DNA of 64,000 nucleotides from Paenibacillus apiarius. GTDB taxonomy: Bacteria; Bacillota; Bacilli; Paenibacillales; Paenibacillaceae. Below the pieces are notes generated by a model. That model was not told the origin of the DNA. It ran no database searches and saw only the letters and a list, made by a program, of their open reading frames with translations. This document shows, piece by piece, positions 7,075-16,615 of the stretch. Made by a program: the position numbers and the translations under genes. The stretch's first letter is position 1, and every line of letters begins with the position of its first letter. The stretch lies in assembly GCF_017052585.1 (NCBI RefSeq), contig NZ_JAFFHZ010000001.1:4588001-4652000 (forward strand), in the 5' to 3' direction.

Positions 7075-8307
7075 TCAGGATGAAACCGGAGCATTGTCTT
7101 GAGTCAGCGCCGCCGCGTGCTTCTTCTTTAGAATGAATCCGGTAAAAGCGGAAAGCAAATACATCGTTCCTCCCACAATATACACGGATTGCGGTCCCCA
7201 CATATCTGCCACGGTTCCGGCAAACAGCACCGACACGCCAAACAGAACGTATGAGATCGTGCTTTGCGCCGCAAATACGTTCGGCTGCTCGGCCAGTGGA
7301 GTGTACTGCTGGACATACGTCCGCTGCGCGATGTCGCGCAGCTGATAAAACGGCCCCATGAGCAGCACGATGGCCAAGGCGACAAATGCTTGCGTATTGA
7401 ACGCATAACCGTAGGCGAACAGGCTCACTCCGAATGAGCCGACAATGATCGTGCCAACCAGATGGCGATGAATGAGAGCAGACAGCTTGAGCGTAATCAA
7501 TCCGCCGATAATGGTGCCCGCATAGTATGCGGCATTGATATAGCCCCACCATGCTTCATCCTTCTGCAGCACTTCCTGGGCGAACACTAACGTGACGCCT
7601 CCAATCCAGATCCCGCCAGCAATTCCTTCGATAATGTCCATCCAAGTGATGATGCGCAGCTTGGGATGGGTAAATAGAAAGGCCCAGCCTGCCATCATGG
7701 ATCGGGAACCTTTCTCCTTATGCGCGCCCTGCTCATCATGGGACAGGCGGACGATGAAGAGACAACCTAATAGCAGGAGCCCCGCGGACAACTGCAGCAC
7801 GAGGGAATGACCGAGCTTCGCGACGAGAATGCCTCCCATCGTCCAGCCGAGCAGCGACAGCATCTGCATGCTGGTAGAAACGAGGCTGTTCGCTTGCACA
7901 CGCTGGTTCTCTTCCACCAAGCGGGGATAAAGCGCATTAGCCGCCGCGGAAGCGCAGCCCTCCACATAGCCGATCAGCATGATGCCGCAGAACGCATAAC
8001 CCAGAAATGCGGATGCTGGCAACGCAGAAGAGAGCGGCGTCAATGAGAAGGCGATAAGCGCAGACGCCGCGCACTGAAGAAACAGGAACAAACGGGTAAC
8101 ATGGGCAACCGTCATCTTCCGGTACCAGAAAGGCAGCGAAAAGCTGCTGGACAGCACGGCCAAAGAGCGCACAAAGGAGACCGCTCCGGCAAAGGCGGCC
8201 GATCCCGTCAGTTGGTATACGGCGGCAATCAAGGTCATCATGTACAAGGAGCCGGCAAGGTTGGCGAATGACCGGCTTGACAATAACGAGTAAAAGGAAC
8301 GATTCAA
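7075..8307 (-). CDS. Major facilitator superfamily transporter
   Basis: An integral membrane protein of about 410 residues with ten to twelve hydrophobic helices. Its layout is like the DHA/macrolide-efflux type of MFS carriers (N-terminal NRSFYSLLSSRSFANLAGSL, central charged loop HDEQGAHKEKGSR near residue 200). An ATG exists at 8328, but a GGGGTG ribosome site fits the TTG at 8307 better, so that start was chosen. The gene stands alone between the arsR-type gene and the GntR-type gene, all on the minus strand. Substrate is unknown. Confidence 0.8.
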   Translation of the reverse strand: MNRSFYSLLSSRSFANLAGSLYMMTLIAAVYQLTGSAAFAGAVSFVRSLAVLSSSFSLPFWYRKMTVAHVTRLFLFLQCAASALIAFSLTPLSSALPASAFLGYAFCGIMLIGYVEGCASAAANALYPRLVEENQRVQANSLVSTSMQMLSLLGWTMGGILVAKLGHSLVLQLSAGLLLLGCLFIVRLSHDEQGAHKEKGSRSMMAGWAFLFTHPKLRIITWMDIIEGIAGGIWIGGVTLVFAQEVLQKDEAWWGYINAAYYAGTIIGGLITLKLSALIHRHLVGTIIVGSFGVSLFAYGYAFNTQAFVALAIVLLMGPFYQLRDIAQRTYVQQYTPLAEQPNVFAAQSTISYVLFGVSVLFAGTVADMWGPQSVYIVGGTMYLLSAFTGFILKKKHAAALTQDNAPVSS

Positions 8308-8420
8308 GCAATACACACCCCATTGCATCGTAGAGGTTGTTCAAATAGCAGAAAAGTGACTATTTTTGAACGCGCACTCATAGTAATATTTTCACATTAT
8401 ACCATGCAATAGGGGGAGAG

Positions 8421-9116
8421 CTAATCATTTTTTTCTAATAATAATTCTACTTTGGTTAAGTGCTCCAGCATGCGCCGGGAAGCGAGCGCTTCATTCTGGT
8501 GCAGTATGGCATCGTAGATGAGTCTGTGCTCTTGAAGCAGCTGCATCGTGGAAGAACGTTCGCCGAAGAGCCACATCCGCCTGGTGTTGCCCATATGCTG
8601 AGCGCACTGTTGGTGAAACAGCTGCAGCATCGGAATTAAAATGTCATTGTGGCTTGCTTGCGCCAAATGCACGTGGAACATCAGATCGTCCTGCTCGCTT
8701 GCCGTTTCGTCCTCCAGATGGGCCTCCATCTGTTGAAGGCAATCTGCAAGCGCAGCCAAGTCCGTGTCCGTCCGCCGTTTGGCGGCCAATCCCGCAGAGC
8801 CGACCTCGACTATTTTACGCACCTCGATCAGCGATTTCAACGAGTCGATATCGGTTAGCCAGCTTTGAAGCAAGTCGGACGGAGCTTGCGGCTGCTCGCG
8901 CACGAACGTGCCGCCGCCATGGCGAATGTCGAGCCAGCCCATCGCTTTCAGCGCGCTAAGCGCTTCGCGTATCGTTGAACGTCCGACTTGGTACTGCTTG
9001 GAGAGCGCTTCGACGGAAGGCAGACGATCTCCAGGCGAGTAGCTGCCGTTTTTCAACTGCCCGAGCAGATGATCCGTTACGAGCTCCGCTCCCTTTTTAT
9101 ATTGAATTCCATTCAT
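8421..9116 (-). CDS. GntR-family regulator, FadR (FCD) subfamily
   Basis: A 231-residue transcription factor. The N-terminal winged helix contains GDRLPSVEALSKQYQVGRST (about 31-50), followed by an all-helical FCD effector domain with several histidines. FCD regulators usually bind small carboxylates and repress adjacent catabolic genes (LldR, LutR, GlcC types). The frame is open to 9206, but the ATG at 9116 has AGGAGGG at the right distance. It is divergent from the GlcD/GlcF operon across a 172-base AT-rich region, which makes control of that operon likely. The effector (glycolate or lactate) is inferred from context. Confidence 0.88.
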   Translation of the reverse strand: MNGIQYKKGAELVTDHLLGQLKNGSYSPGDRLPSVEALSKQYQVGRSTIREALSALKAMGWLDIRHGGGTFVREQPQAPSDLLQSWLTDIDSLKSLIEVRKIVEVGSAGLAAKRRTDTDLAALADCLQQMEAHLEDETASEQDDLMFHVHLAQASHNDILIPMLQLFHQQCAQHMGNTRRMWLFGERSSTMQLLQEHRLIYDAILHQNEALASRRMLEHLTKVELLLEKND

Positions 9117-9288
9117 CCATGATGCCCTCCTGATATAATATATCGAAATCTTTGTTTTGTTTTTGAAAAAAAATTTTAAATAACAGTATACATCCTCTTC
9201 CATCATAAGTTATAATATGCCAAAAGTCATCAGATCACCTGAACAGTTTGACAAATTCATGAACAGAAACAACAGGAGGGGAAAATCG
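9117..9288. promoter_or_regulatory. Divergent control region between gntR-type gene and glcDF
   Basis: This AT-rich stretch holds a near palindrome GATATA/TATATC at about 9132-9145 close to the regulator start, and a perfect -10 hexamer TATAAT at 9211-9216 facing glcD. The matching -35 (ATACAT) is poor, as expected for a regulated promoter. A clean FadR-type operator was not identified. Confidence 0.45.
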
Positions 9289-10704
9289 ATGATAGTGACC
9301 GAAGTGCGGCAAGAGCTGCTGCAGCTTCTTGGGCCGGAGCGTTACCGCGACGATAAGGAGGCGCTTGTCACGCATTCGTATGATGCGACGCCTATGCTGC
9401 AATCGCTGCCGGACGCGGTGGTTTATCCTGACTCGACGAGAGAAGTCCAGCATATTTTGCGATTAGCGAATCAGCATCGCATTCCGATCGTCCCGCGGGG
9501 GGCAGCCAGCAACTTATGCGGCGGCACAGTGCCCGTATCCGGTGGAATCGTCGTGGCTATGACCCGGATGAACAAGCTGCTCGAACTGGATGCCGATAAT
9601 TTGACAGCTACCGTCCAGCCTGGATTAAATACGAAGCAATTCCATCGCGAAGTGGAAAAAAGGGGGCTGTTCTATCCGCCGGATCCGAGCAGCATGGTCA
9701 TTTCAACGCTGGGCGGCAACATTATGGAAGGAGCGGGCGGGCTCCGCGGCTTGAAATACGGCACGACGAAAGATTATGTTATCGGATTGGAGGCCGTCCT
9801 GCCTTCCGGTGAAGTTATCACAACGGGCGGCAAGCTGTATAAGGATGTTGCCGGCTATGATCTGACGAAGCTGCTTGTCGGTTCGGAGGGCACGCTCGCA
9901 ATCGTTACGGAAGCGACGGTGAAGCTTATTCCCGCGCCGCGGGTGAGACAGACGATGCTGGTTGCCTTTCAAGATATATACGCGGCCGCGCGTTCCGTTT
10001 CGCGCATAGTCGGAGCGGGCATCATTCCGGCGACGCTCGAATTTATGGATCAGTCCACGATCCGCGTCGTGGAAGAATACAATCATATTGGCCTCCCTAC
10101 AGATATGGAAGCGGTGCTGCTCATCGAGCAGGACGGACAAGAGAAGGCCAGCATTCAGAAGGACATGGACGCCATCGTGTCGATCTGCAGGGAGGAAGGG
10201 GCGGCACGCATTGACACGGCGCGGGATGAGCGCGAGGCGGAGCAGCTGATGAAGGCAAGGCGCAGCGCGCTCTCGACATTGGCGCGCATTCGGCCGACGA
10301 CGATTCTGGAGGATGCGACGGTGCCTCGTTCCCGCATCGCGGACATGGTGCTGGCCATCAACCGGATTGCGGCGCAGTATGAGCTGAACATTTGCACGTT
10401 CGGCCACGCGGGGGACGGGAATTTGCACCCGACCTGCACGACGGATGCGAGAAATGCAGAGGAGCTTCATCGGGTCGAGCAAGCGTTCGCCGACATTTTC
10501 GAGGAAGCCATCCGGCTGGGCGGCACGATAACGGGAGAGCATGGCGTCGGCACGGTCAAAGCCCCTTATTTGGAATGGAAGGTCGGTGAAGCCGGCATCG
10601 CATTGATGAAAGGCATCAAGCATGCATTCGACCCGAATGGCATTATGAATCCCGGCAAAATATTTGCCAAATCCGCACGGAAAAGGCTGGTGATTACCCG
10701 ATGA
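9289..10704 (+). CDS. glcD: FAD-linked 2-hydroxyacid oxidase subunit GlcD (glycolate/D-lactate type)
   Basis: The flavin subunit of a membrane-associated glycolate or D-lactate dehydrogenase. The 471-residue protein has the FAD-binding type 4 domain first (PRGAASNLCGG near 70, PPDPSS near 130, GGNIMEGAGG near 145). A C-terminal cap follows with TFGHAGDGNLHPT near 390 and the EHGVGTVK motif near 430. The ATG at 9289 has AGGAGGGG upstream; the earlier in-frame ATG at 9217 overlaps the promoter -10 and was rejected. The stop overlaps the start of the iron-sulfur subunit gene, so the two are translationally coupled. Glycolate and D-lactate cannot be separated from sequence. Confidence 0.9.
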   Translation: MIVTEVRQELLQLLGPERYRDDKEALVTHSYDATPMLQSLPDAVVYPDSTREVQHILRLANQHRIPIVPRGAASNLCGGTVPVSGGIVVAMTRMNKLLELDADNLTATVQPGLNTKQFHREVEKRGLFYPPDPSSMVISTLGGNIMEGAGGLRGLKYGTTKDYVIGLEAVLPSGEVITTGGKLYKDVAGYDLTKLLVGSEGTLAIVTEATVKLIPAPRVRQTMLVAFQDIYAAARSVSRIVGAGIIPATLEFMDQSTIRVVEEYNHIGLPTDMEAVLLIEQDGQEKASIQKDMDAIVSICREEGAARIDTARDEREAEQLMKARRSALSTLARIRPTTILEDATVPRSRIADMVLAINRIAAQYELNICTFGHAGDGNLHPTCTTDARNAEELHRVEQAFADIFEEAIRLGGTITGEHGVGTVKAPYLEWKVGEAGIALMKGIKHAFDPNGIMNPGKIFAKSARKRLVITR

Positions 10705-12086
10705 ACAGCAAAGAGCATGGCGATCAACGAACAGGCGCCTTGCAGCAGCAGCTGGTTCATACGCTCGATTACGAACAGCTGATGAACTGCATGCGCTGTG
10801 GATTTTGCCAGCCTGCTTGCCCGACGTTCCAACAGACGGGTCTCGAAGCGGCATCCCCGCGCGGCCGGATCGCTCTCATGAAGGCGGTGGCGGATGGGCT
10901 GATGGAGCCGGACGAGGCGTTCAAGCAGCAAATGGAACTATGCTTGGGGTGCCGCGCATGCGAACCGGTATGTCCATCCGATGTCAAATACGGCCAATTG
11001 CTGGAGCAGACGAAGGGTGCTCTATTCGAGCATGCCGAGCCATCTGCCGGGGCGCTTCCGGTGCGGCGCCTTCATAAGCTCGCGAAGCCGATATTCAAGC
11101 GCCATCGCCGTTTGCGGCTGATGAGTACGATACTGCAAGCTTATCAGCGCTCCGGCCTGCAGCGTCTTGCCGATAAAGGGAAGCTGCTGCGCTGGCTGCC
11201 GGCGCATATGCAGACGATGGAGCGGATTATGCCGCGTGCGGACAGCCGCGGTGTCGTGAAGCGGGTCGGCGGTCATCGTTTTGCGGCCAAAGGCGAGCGG
11301 ATCGGCACCGTCGGAATGTTTCGCGGGTGCATTATGGACGTTCTTTTTACGGAAACGAATGTAAATACCGTCCGTCTGTTGACTGAATCCGGTTATGATG
11401 TCGTCATCCCGGAGGAGCAGTCCTGCTGCGGCGCGCTGTTCTCTCATAGCGGGGATCGGGACACGGCCCGAGAGTTCGCCAAGCAAAACGTGAAGGTGTT
11501 CCGGGACGCGAAGGTGGACTACATAGCTTCCAACGCCGGAGGCTGCGGGGCCATGCTGGTCGAGTATGATCATCTGCTGGCCGATGAAGCGGATTGGGTT
11601 GAACCCGCCCGCGCATTTGCCTCTCAAGTGAAAGATATCAGCGATCTGCTGCTGCGTTCAAAGCGCTGGAATCATCTTCCTGAGACGGCTGCGCAAGCGG
11701 AAACAGCGCCACTATCGGATGCGTCACGCGACAACGCCGTTACGGTGACTTACCAAGACTCGTGCCATCTGCGCAACGTGATGAGAGCCGGCGAGGGGCC
11801 GCGCCAATTGCTGCGTCTCATCCCTGACACGAACTTCGTAGAGCTGGAGGGGGCTGAAGTGTGCTGCGGCTCAGCGGGAATCTATAACTTGGTGCAGCCG
11901 CAAATGGCGAACGATATTGTGGATTCGAGAATGAAAGCGGTGCGGGACACGAGAGCTTCGATTGTTTTAACGAGCAATCCGGGCTGCCTGCTGCAGATGA
12001 AGATAGGCGCAGAGCGGGAAAAAGCGAGCAGAAGTATTCAAGTCATGCATGTCGTCGATTATTTTGCGGAAAAGATATTGAAATAA
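10701..12086 (+). CDS. glcF: Iron-sulfur subunit GlcF of the 2-hydroxyacid oxidase
   Basis: A 461-residue electron-transfer partner of GlcD. Two ferredoxin-type 4Fe-4S motifs lie at the N-terminus (CMRCGFCQPACP at about 33-44 and CLGCRACEPVCP at about 82-93). Two CCG domains follow, with CCGALFSHSGD near 240 and CCGSAGIYN near 390. The start ATG overlaps the glcD stop in an ATGA arrangement. No GlcE-type third subunit is present, as in other Bacillota pairs. If the substrate is D-lactate, it would complement the downstream MurQ step, which releases D-lactate; this link is inference. Confidence 0.9.
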   Translation: MNSKEHGDQRTGALQQQLVHTLDYEQLMNCMRCGFCQPACPTFQQTGLEAASPRGRIALMKAVADGLMEPDEAFKQQMELCLGCRACEPVCPSDVKYGQLLEQTKGALFEHAEPSAGALPVRRLHKLAKPIFKRHRRLRLMSTILQAYQRSGLQRLADKGKLLRWLPAHMQTMERIMPRADSRGVVKRVGGHRFAAKGERIGTVGMFRGCIMDVLFTETNVNTVRLLTESGYDVVIPEEQSCCGALFSHSGDRDTAREFAKQNVKVFRDAKVDYIASNAGGCGAMLVEYDHLLADEADWVEPARAFASQVKDISDLLLRSKRWNHLPETAAQAETAPLSDASRDNAVTVTYQDSCHLRNVMRAGEGPRQLLRLIPDTNFVELEGAEVCCGSAGIYNLVQPQMANDIVDSRMKAVRDTRASIVLTSNPGCLLQMKIGAEREKASRSIQVMHVVDYFAEKILK

Positions 12087-12106
12087 TATTTTATATAAAC
12101 TATAAT
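12078..12106 (+). promoter_or_regulatory. Promoter of the tandem-GNAT gene
   Basis: TTGAAA (12078-12083), a 17-base spacer and a perfect TATAAT (12101-12106) overlap the glcF stop codon and lead into an AT-rich leader before the GNAT gene. Confidence 0.7.
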
Positions 12107-12194
12107 CAATCTGTAATTAAATTTCATAAATACTTGATGATACATCTTTGCTGCGCAAGGATGAAACTTTCAGTCTATTGAGGGGGAGTTGATC

Positions 12195-13166
12195 GTGAAC
12201 GTTATTCCATTGGAAGCCAAGTGGCTCGTTCCGATGTGCGAGTTATGGAACAGGGAACTCGGCGGCCTCTTTCCAATGCGAGAGGCGCTGCTGCGGCAGA
12301 ATAGCTTTCAAGATGCAAACGTTTACTACCCGGGCTCTTGGCTGGCACAGGACGATGACGGTACGCTGCTTGGCTTTGTCATTGCGAAGAAATGGCAGGA
12401 GCTAGAGCGAGAGATGCAGCTGGGGGAAGGAGCAGGTTGGATTCAAGCGCTTGTCGTGCGTTCGGACAGGAGGGGCGAAGGCATAGGCAGCCTCTTGCTT
12501 GCCCTGGCTGAAGGCGCGCTGCGGGAAGCAGGCGTAGAGCTCGTATATATGGGACGCGATCCGTGGCATTATTTTCCGGGTGTTCCGAAAGCGCTCTCAT
12601 CGTCTCGTCATTGGTTCGAGCGGAGAGGATACGAGTTTCTGTATGAGGTATATGATTTGCTGGCATCCGCAGAGGAAGGTCCGCCGCCGGTTGCTCCGTC
12701 ATTTTCCGAAGGCGCTTACATCAAAGGGCTTGAACCGGGGGATCAAGAGGAAATGCTGCGTTTCTTCCGTAGATGCTTTCCTGGACGGTGGTGCTATGAA
12801 GCGCTCTGTTATTGGGAACGCGGCGGATCAGGCAGAGAGTTTATCGGATTGTTTGCAGGCCGGGAGATGATAGGCTTTTGCCGCGTGAACGATGAGAAGT
12901 CGGCTTTGATTGCGCAAAATACGTACTGGGCTCCACTCTTCCAAGAGCCGCTTGGAGGAATCGGACCTCTTGGCGTAGACAGCCGCTATCGCGGAAAGGG
13001 ATATGGCCTTGCTCTCGTTGAAGCCGGGGTATCTGAGCTCAAAGCGCGCGGAATGAGGCATTTGGTCATTGATTGGACGGAGCTTGTTGATTTTTATGCG
13101 AAATTAGGATTTCAACCGTGGAAGGGCTACGATTTGATGAAAAAGTCATTGCGTCAGGCAACATAG
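12195..13166 (+). CDS. Tandem-domain GNAT acetyltransferase
   Basis: A 323-residue protein with two GCN5-type acetyltransferase domains. Acetyl-CoA pyrophosphate loops are visible in both: RRGEGIG near residue 95 and RYRGKGYG near 280. The GTG at 12195 is preferred because AGGGGGAG lies at optimal distance; the TTG at 12189 is too close. It has its own promoter at 12078-12106 and no operon partner. The acceptor substrate is unknown. After the stop, 13150-13182 contains a TGCGTCAG/CTGACGCA inverted repeat without a T run. Confidence 0.82.
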   Translation: MNVIPLEAKWLVPMCELWNRELGGLFPMREALLRQNSFQDANVYYPGSWLAQDDDGTLLGFVIAKKWQELEREMQLGEGAGWIQALVVRSDRRGEGIGSLLLALAEGALREAGVELVYMGRDPWHYFPGVPKALSSSRHWFERRGYEFLYEVYDLLASAEEGPPPVAPSFSEGAYIKGLEPGDQEEMLRFFRRCFPGRWCYEALCYWERGGSGREFIGLFAGREMIGFCRVNDEKSALIAQNTYWAPLFQEPLGGIGPLGVDSRYRGKGYGLALVEAGVSELKARGMRHLVIDWTELVDFYAKLGFQPWKGYDLMKKSLRQAT

Positions 13167-13337
13167 ATAAAAGCTGACGCAGCGTTTGCCTAATCAAGCT
13201 GAACGGCACAACTGCACAGAGAAGCATGGACGTACTTCGCTGCTGCAGAGGTCAAGCATCCCCATTTTTCAAAATTATGTTTCTAATATTTGCGTAATTT
13301 GTGAAATATTATTTTAATTTCCATAGGGGGTATTATA

Positions 13338-14666
13338 ATGCGAACATTGCGAAAAACCTTGCTTTTAACGATGACATTGGTCTTATCCTTATCCGTTATC
13401 CTTGCAGGCTGCGGCTCAAGCTCCGGCAGCGGCGGCAAAGACGGGAAAGTAGAAATTTCTTGGATGGTCACCTCCAACCCGGCCAAGCAGCCTTGGTATG
13501 AGCAGACCGTAAAGGACTTCGAAGCGAAATATCCGAACATTAAAGTGAAGCTGATGACGTTCCCTTACGCTCAAATCGACCAAAAAATCCAAACGATGAT
13601 TTCCGGCAAAAATATGGCGGACGTCTGGTCCTCCAACTGGAGTGAAGCCGGCTTCGCCACGTTCAATCAATTGGGCATTCTGCTGGATATGACGCCATAC
13701 CTTGAGAAGGAGCCGGATGTGGTAAAGGGCATCGATCCTCGCCTGCTCGATATTTATAAAGTGGACGGAAAGACGTATGGCTTGCCGATGCTGAACTACG
13801 GCACATTCTTGTTCTATAACAAAGATCTGTTGGACGCGGCAGGGCTGCCATATCCGACGACAGACTGGGAAGACCAATCCTGGAATTGGGACAAGATGGT
13901 CGAGTACGGCACAAAGCTGACAGATAAGAGCAAACAGCAGTATGGCCTGCTGTATGATGACACGGCGAACAAGCGCGCATGGCTGTTCGGCGGCGACTTC
14001 TTTAGCGAAGATGCCTATAAGACCGGCAACATGGGCGAGCCGCAAATTTTGAACAATCCGAAAATTGTGGAAGCAATTCAAAAAAACGCGGATTTGGTGC
14101 TGAAGCATAAAATTTCTCCGAACCCGGCTCAGACGGAAGCGATGAACCAGCTTGGCAACCCGTTCATGACGGGGAAAGTCGCGATGATGATCGGCGGAGG
14201 CTGGGGCTTCCAGAACTTCAAGCAAGCTGAATTCCGTTGGGGCGCCGCGGCGCTTCCGAACGTGGAAGGGCGCCAAATCTCGCTGTATGTAGACCCATGG
14301 AACATTTACAAAAATACGAAGCACCCGGATGAAGCATGGACGTTCGTCAAATTTCTGATGGATCCGAAGGGCGCAGCGAAGACATATGCCGAAAATACAG
14401 GGGCTACTCCGGTCTATGAAGAGCTGCTCGATAACTGGTATGTCGATATCGCCAAGGCGATGGAGATGAAGCCGGAAGAAGTGAAGCAATTAAATGAAGG
14501 CGTTATCAAGTATGGCCGCGAGTCGGACAATCACTTGATCGCAAAGTTCGATAGCATTTTAAAGACAACGAATCAAACGATGAGTGCAATTTACAACGGA
14601 ACGAAGAGTGTGGAGGACGGATTGAAAGATATCGACAGCAATTTGCGATCTTTGAATCTGAAATAA
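13338..14666 (+). CDS. ABC-transporter sugar-binding lipoprotein (family 1 solute-binding protein)
   Basis: A 442-residue extracytoplasmic receptor of the CUT1 type. The signal peptide ends in the lipobox ILAGC with the lipid-anchored Cys at 25, followed by a Ser/Gly-rich linker. The body shows the fold of maltose- or oligosaccharide-binding proteins (FYNKDLLDAAGLPYP near 155, SLYVDPWNIYKNTKHPDEAW near 315). It is the first gene of the MurNAc-salvage cluster and probably the most expressed. A GC-rich hairpin after its stop may set the drop in level for the permeases. Ligand is inferred as MurNAc or a MurNAc-containing glycan from the downstream enzymes. Confidence 0.9.
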   Translation: MRTLRKTLLLTMTLVLSLSVILAGCGSSSGSGGKDGKVEISWMVTSNPAKQPWYEQTVKDFEAKYPNIKVKLMTFPYAQIDQKIQTMISGKNMADVWSSNWSEAGFATFNQLGILLDMTPYLEKEPDVVKGIDPRLLDIYKVDGKTYGLPMLNYGTFLFYNKDLLDAAGLPYPTTDWEDQSWNWDKMVEYGTKLTDKSKQQYGLLYDDTANKRAWLFGGDFFSEDAYKTGNMGEPQILNNPKIVEAIQKNADLVLKHKISPNPAQTEAMNQLGNPFMTGKVAMMIGGGWGFQNFKQAEFRWGAAALPNVEGRQISLYVDPWNIYKNTKHPDEAWTFVKFLMDPKGAAKTYAENTGATPVYEELLDNWYVDIAKAMEMKPEEVKQLNEGVIKYGRESDNHLIAKFDSILKTTNQTMSAIYNGTKSVEDGLKDIDSNLRSLNLK

Positions 14667-14702
14667 TTCAACACTCTCTGATCCTCGAAGAAATGGTGGA
14701 TT

Positions 14703-14731
14703 CCCCGGCTCGGACTCCGCGCCGGCCGGGG
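14703..14731 (+). promoter_or_regulatory. GC-rich intercistronic hairpin between binding protein and permease genes
   Basis: CCCCGGC (14703-14709) pairs with GCCGGGG (14725-14731). No T run follows. Such hairpins often stabilise the upstream binding-protein mRNA or partly reduce read-through in sugar ABC operons. Confidence 0.5.
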
Positions 14732-14759
14732 CGTCTTATCGAAAATGAGGTGAAATCAT

Positions 14760-15722
14760 TTGAATACACAACAACGAGCGGTTTCGGAAGACATTGGCGT
14801 CAATGCAGACCGCAAGACAAAGATGAAGCTCCATCCGGAAAGAAAGAAGGAAGAGCGGGCCTTCTGGATATTTGCTTCGCCATGGATTATTGGATTCATC
14901 CTGTTTACGGGAGGGCCGATGATTGCTTCCTTATGGCTTAGCTTCACATCTTATGATGTAGTCAGCGCGCCGCAATTCGTGGGTTTTGACAATTTCATTT
15001 CGCTGTTTCAAGATGCCCTTTTCTTCAAGTCTCTGAGTGTGACCACGTATTATGTCGTGCTGGCCGTGCCCTTTACTATCATGTTATCGCTTCTGCTCGC
15101 CGTACTTCTCAATCAGAAGATTAAAGGGCTTCTTGTGTTCCGGACGCTGTTCTATGCGCCGTCCATCGTATCGGGTGTATCGATCGCATTCCTATGGTCG
15201 TGGCTTTTGAACCCGGATTTTGGCTTTGTAAACAACATTTTGCATGAATGTTTCGGGGTAGAAGGCTTGGGCTGGTTTACCGATGCGAAGCTCGTCATTC
15301 CGTCGATGGTGCTCATGCAGATCACCGGTATCGGCGGCACGATGGTCATCTTCCTGGCGAGCTTGCAGTCGCTGCCGAAGGATCTGTATGAAGCTGCGGA
15401 TATCGACGGTGCGGGCAGCTTCCGTAAATTTTTCAAAATTACGGTGCCGCTTATTTCGCCTGTTATTCTGTTCAATACGATTATGGCGATCATTTCGTCG
15501 TTTCAAATCTTTACGCAAGCGTACGTCATTACCAAGGGCGGACCGGAATGGAACTCGTACTTCTATGTCTATTATTTGTTCGATACCGCCTTTTCACAAT
15601 TCCGCATGGGGTACGCATCTGCGCAGGCATGGATTTTATTCATTATTATATTTGCGTTGACGATGCTGTCGCTCATGGTGTCAAGAAGATATGTCTACTA
15701 TGAATATACGAGTCGAAAATAA
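14760..15722 (+). CDS. Sugar ABC permease, MalF/UgpA type
   Basis: A 320-residue CUT1 permease with six predicted membrane helices. The EAA loop that docks the ATPase is clear (EAADIDGAGSFRKFFKITVP, about residues 212-231). The start is a TTG with GAGGTGA upstream. It pairs with the next permease 12 bases downstream. No ATPase gene lies in the cluster, so a shared MsmX/MsmK-type ATPase encoded elsewhere must energise the importer. Confidence 0.92.
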   Translation: MNTQQRAVSEDIGVNADRKTKMKLHPERKKEERAFWIFASPWIIGFILFTGGPMIASLWLSFTSYDVVSAPQFVGFDNFISLFQDALFFKSLSVTTYYVVLAVPFTIMLSLLLAVLLNQKIKGLLVFRTLFYAPSIVSGVSIAFLWSWLLNPDFGFVNNILHECFGVEGLGWFTDAKLVIPSMVLMQITGIGGTMVIFLASLQSLPKDLYEAADIDGAGSFRKFFKITVPLISPVILFNTIMAIISSFQIFTQAYVITKGGPEWNSYFYVYYLFDTAFSQFRMGYASAQAWILFIIIFALTMLSLMVSRRYVYYEYTSRK

Positions 15723-15734
15723 GGAGGGCAGCCA

Positions 15735-16589
15735 ATGAAGCCGAAACGTTATGTTCACGGAGAGCTGTCCGTGATTCAAAAAACCGCAATTTATGCCGTC
15801 TTGTTCTTATTTCTGGGTTTGTTTCTGTTCCCGATCTTCTGGATGGTATCGACATCGCTGAAGACATTGGGGCAAGTATTCCAGCTTCCGATGATATGGA
15901 TTCCGAATCCGCCGCAATGGGACAATTTTGCCGAAGTATTTCGGGTGTCGCCGTTTGGCACCTATTTGTGGAACACGATCTGGTATACCGGGGTTACGGT
16001 GTTTGCGACTGTCTTGACTTCTTCGCTTGTCGCCTTTGCTTTTGCCCGTCTGCGGGCCAGAGGCAGCAAAGTGATGTTCGGTCTCGTGCTCAGCACGATG
16101 ATGCTGCCGCCGCAAGTGGTCATGATTCCGCAATATTTGCTGTTCAACCAGCTGGGCTGGGTCGATTCTTATTTGCCGCTTGTCATTCCGTCGTTTGCGG
16201 CCAGCGCCTTCTTGATCTTCTTGCTGCGCCAATTTTATATGGGTATCTCGCATGAGCTGGACGAGGCTGTGAAAATTGACGGCGGCGGGTATTTTACGAT
16301 GTACTTCCGCGTCATATTGCCGCTGTCGCTGCCTGCTATGGCGACGGGTGCCATCCTGGAATTTATGTACCGCTGGAATGATTTGATGGGGCCGCTCATT
16401 TACTTGAATAGCTCCGAGCATTATCCGTTGTCGTTGGGACTGGCCAACTTTACGGCATCATACGGCTCGACGCCATGGCAGCTGTTGATGGCAGCGTCCG
16501 TCATTGCGGTTACGCCGCCGCTTCTGCTTTTCTTCTTTGCGCAGAAGCATTTCATTCGCGGTATTGTAATATCGGGCTCGAAAGGATAA
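15735..16589 (+). CDS. Sugar ABC permease, MalG/UgpE type
   Basis: The second CUT1 permease, 284 residues, with six membrane helices and the EAA motif DEAVKIDGGGYFTMYFRVIL at about residues 175-194. A strong AAGGAGG ribosome site precedes the ATG. The short gap to the previous permease and 26-base gap to namZ support one transcript. It completes the transmembrane pore of the importer. Confidence 0.92.
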   Translation: MKPKRYVHGELSVIQKTAIYAVLFLFLGLFLFPIFWMVSTSLKTLGQVFQLPMIWIPNPPQWDNFAEVFRVSPFGTYLWNTIWYTGVTVFATVLTSSLVAFAFARLRARGSKVMFGLVLSTMMLPPQVVMIPQYLLFNQLGWVDSYLPLVIPSFAASAFLIFLLRQFYMGISHELDEAVKIDGGGYFTMYFRVILPLSLPAMATGAILEFMYRWNDLMGPLIYLNSSEHYPLSLGLANFTASYGSTPWQLLMAASVIAVTPPLLLFFFAQKHFIRGIVISGSKG

Positions 16590-16615
16590 ATGAACGCGGT
16601 TAAGGAGGAATAGCG

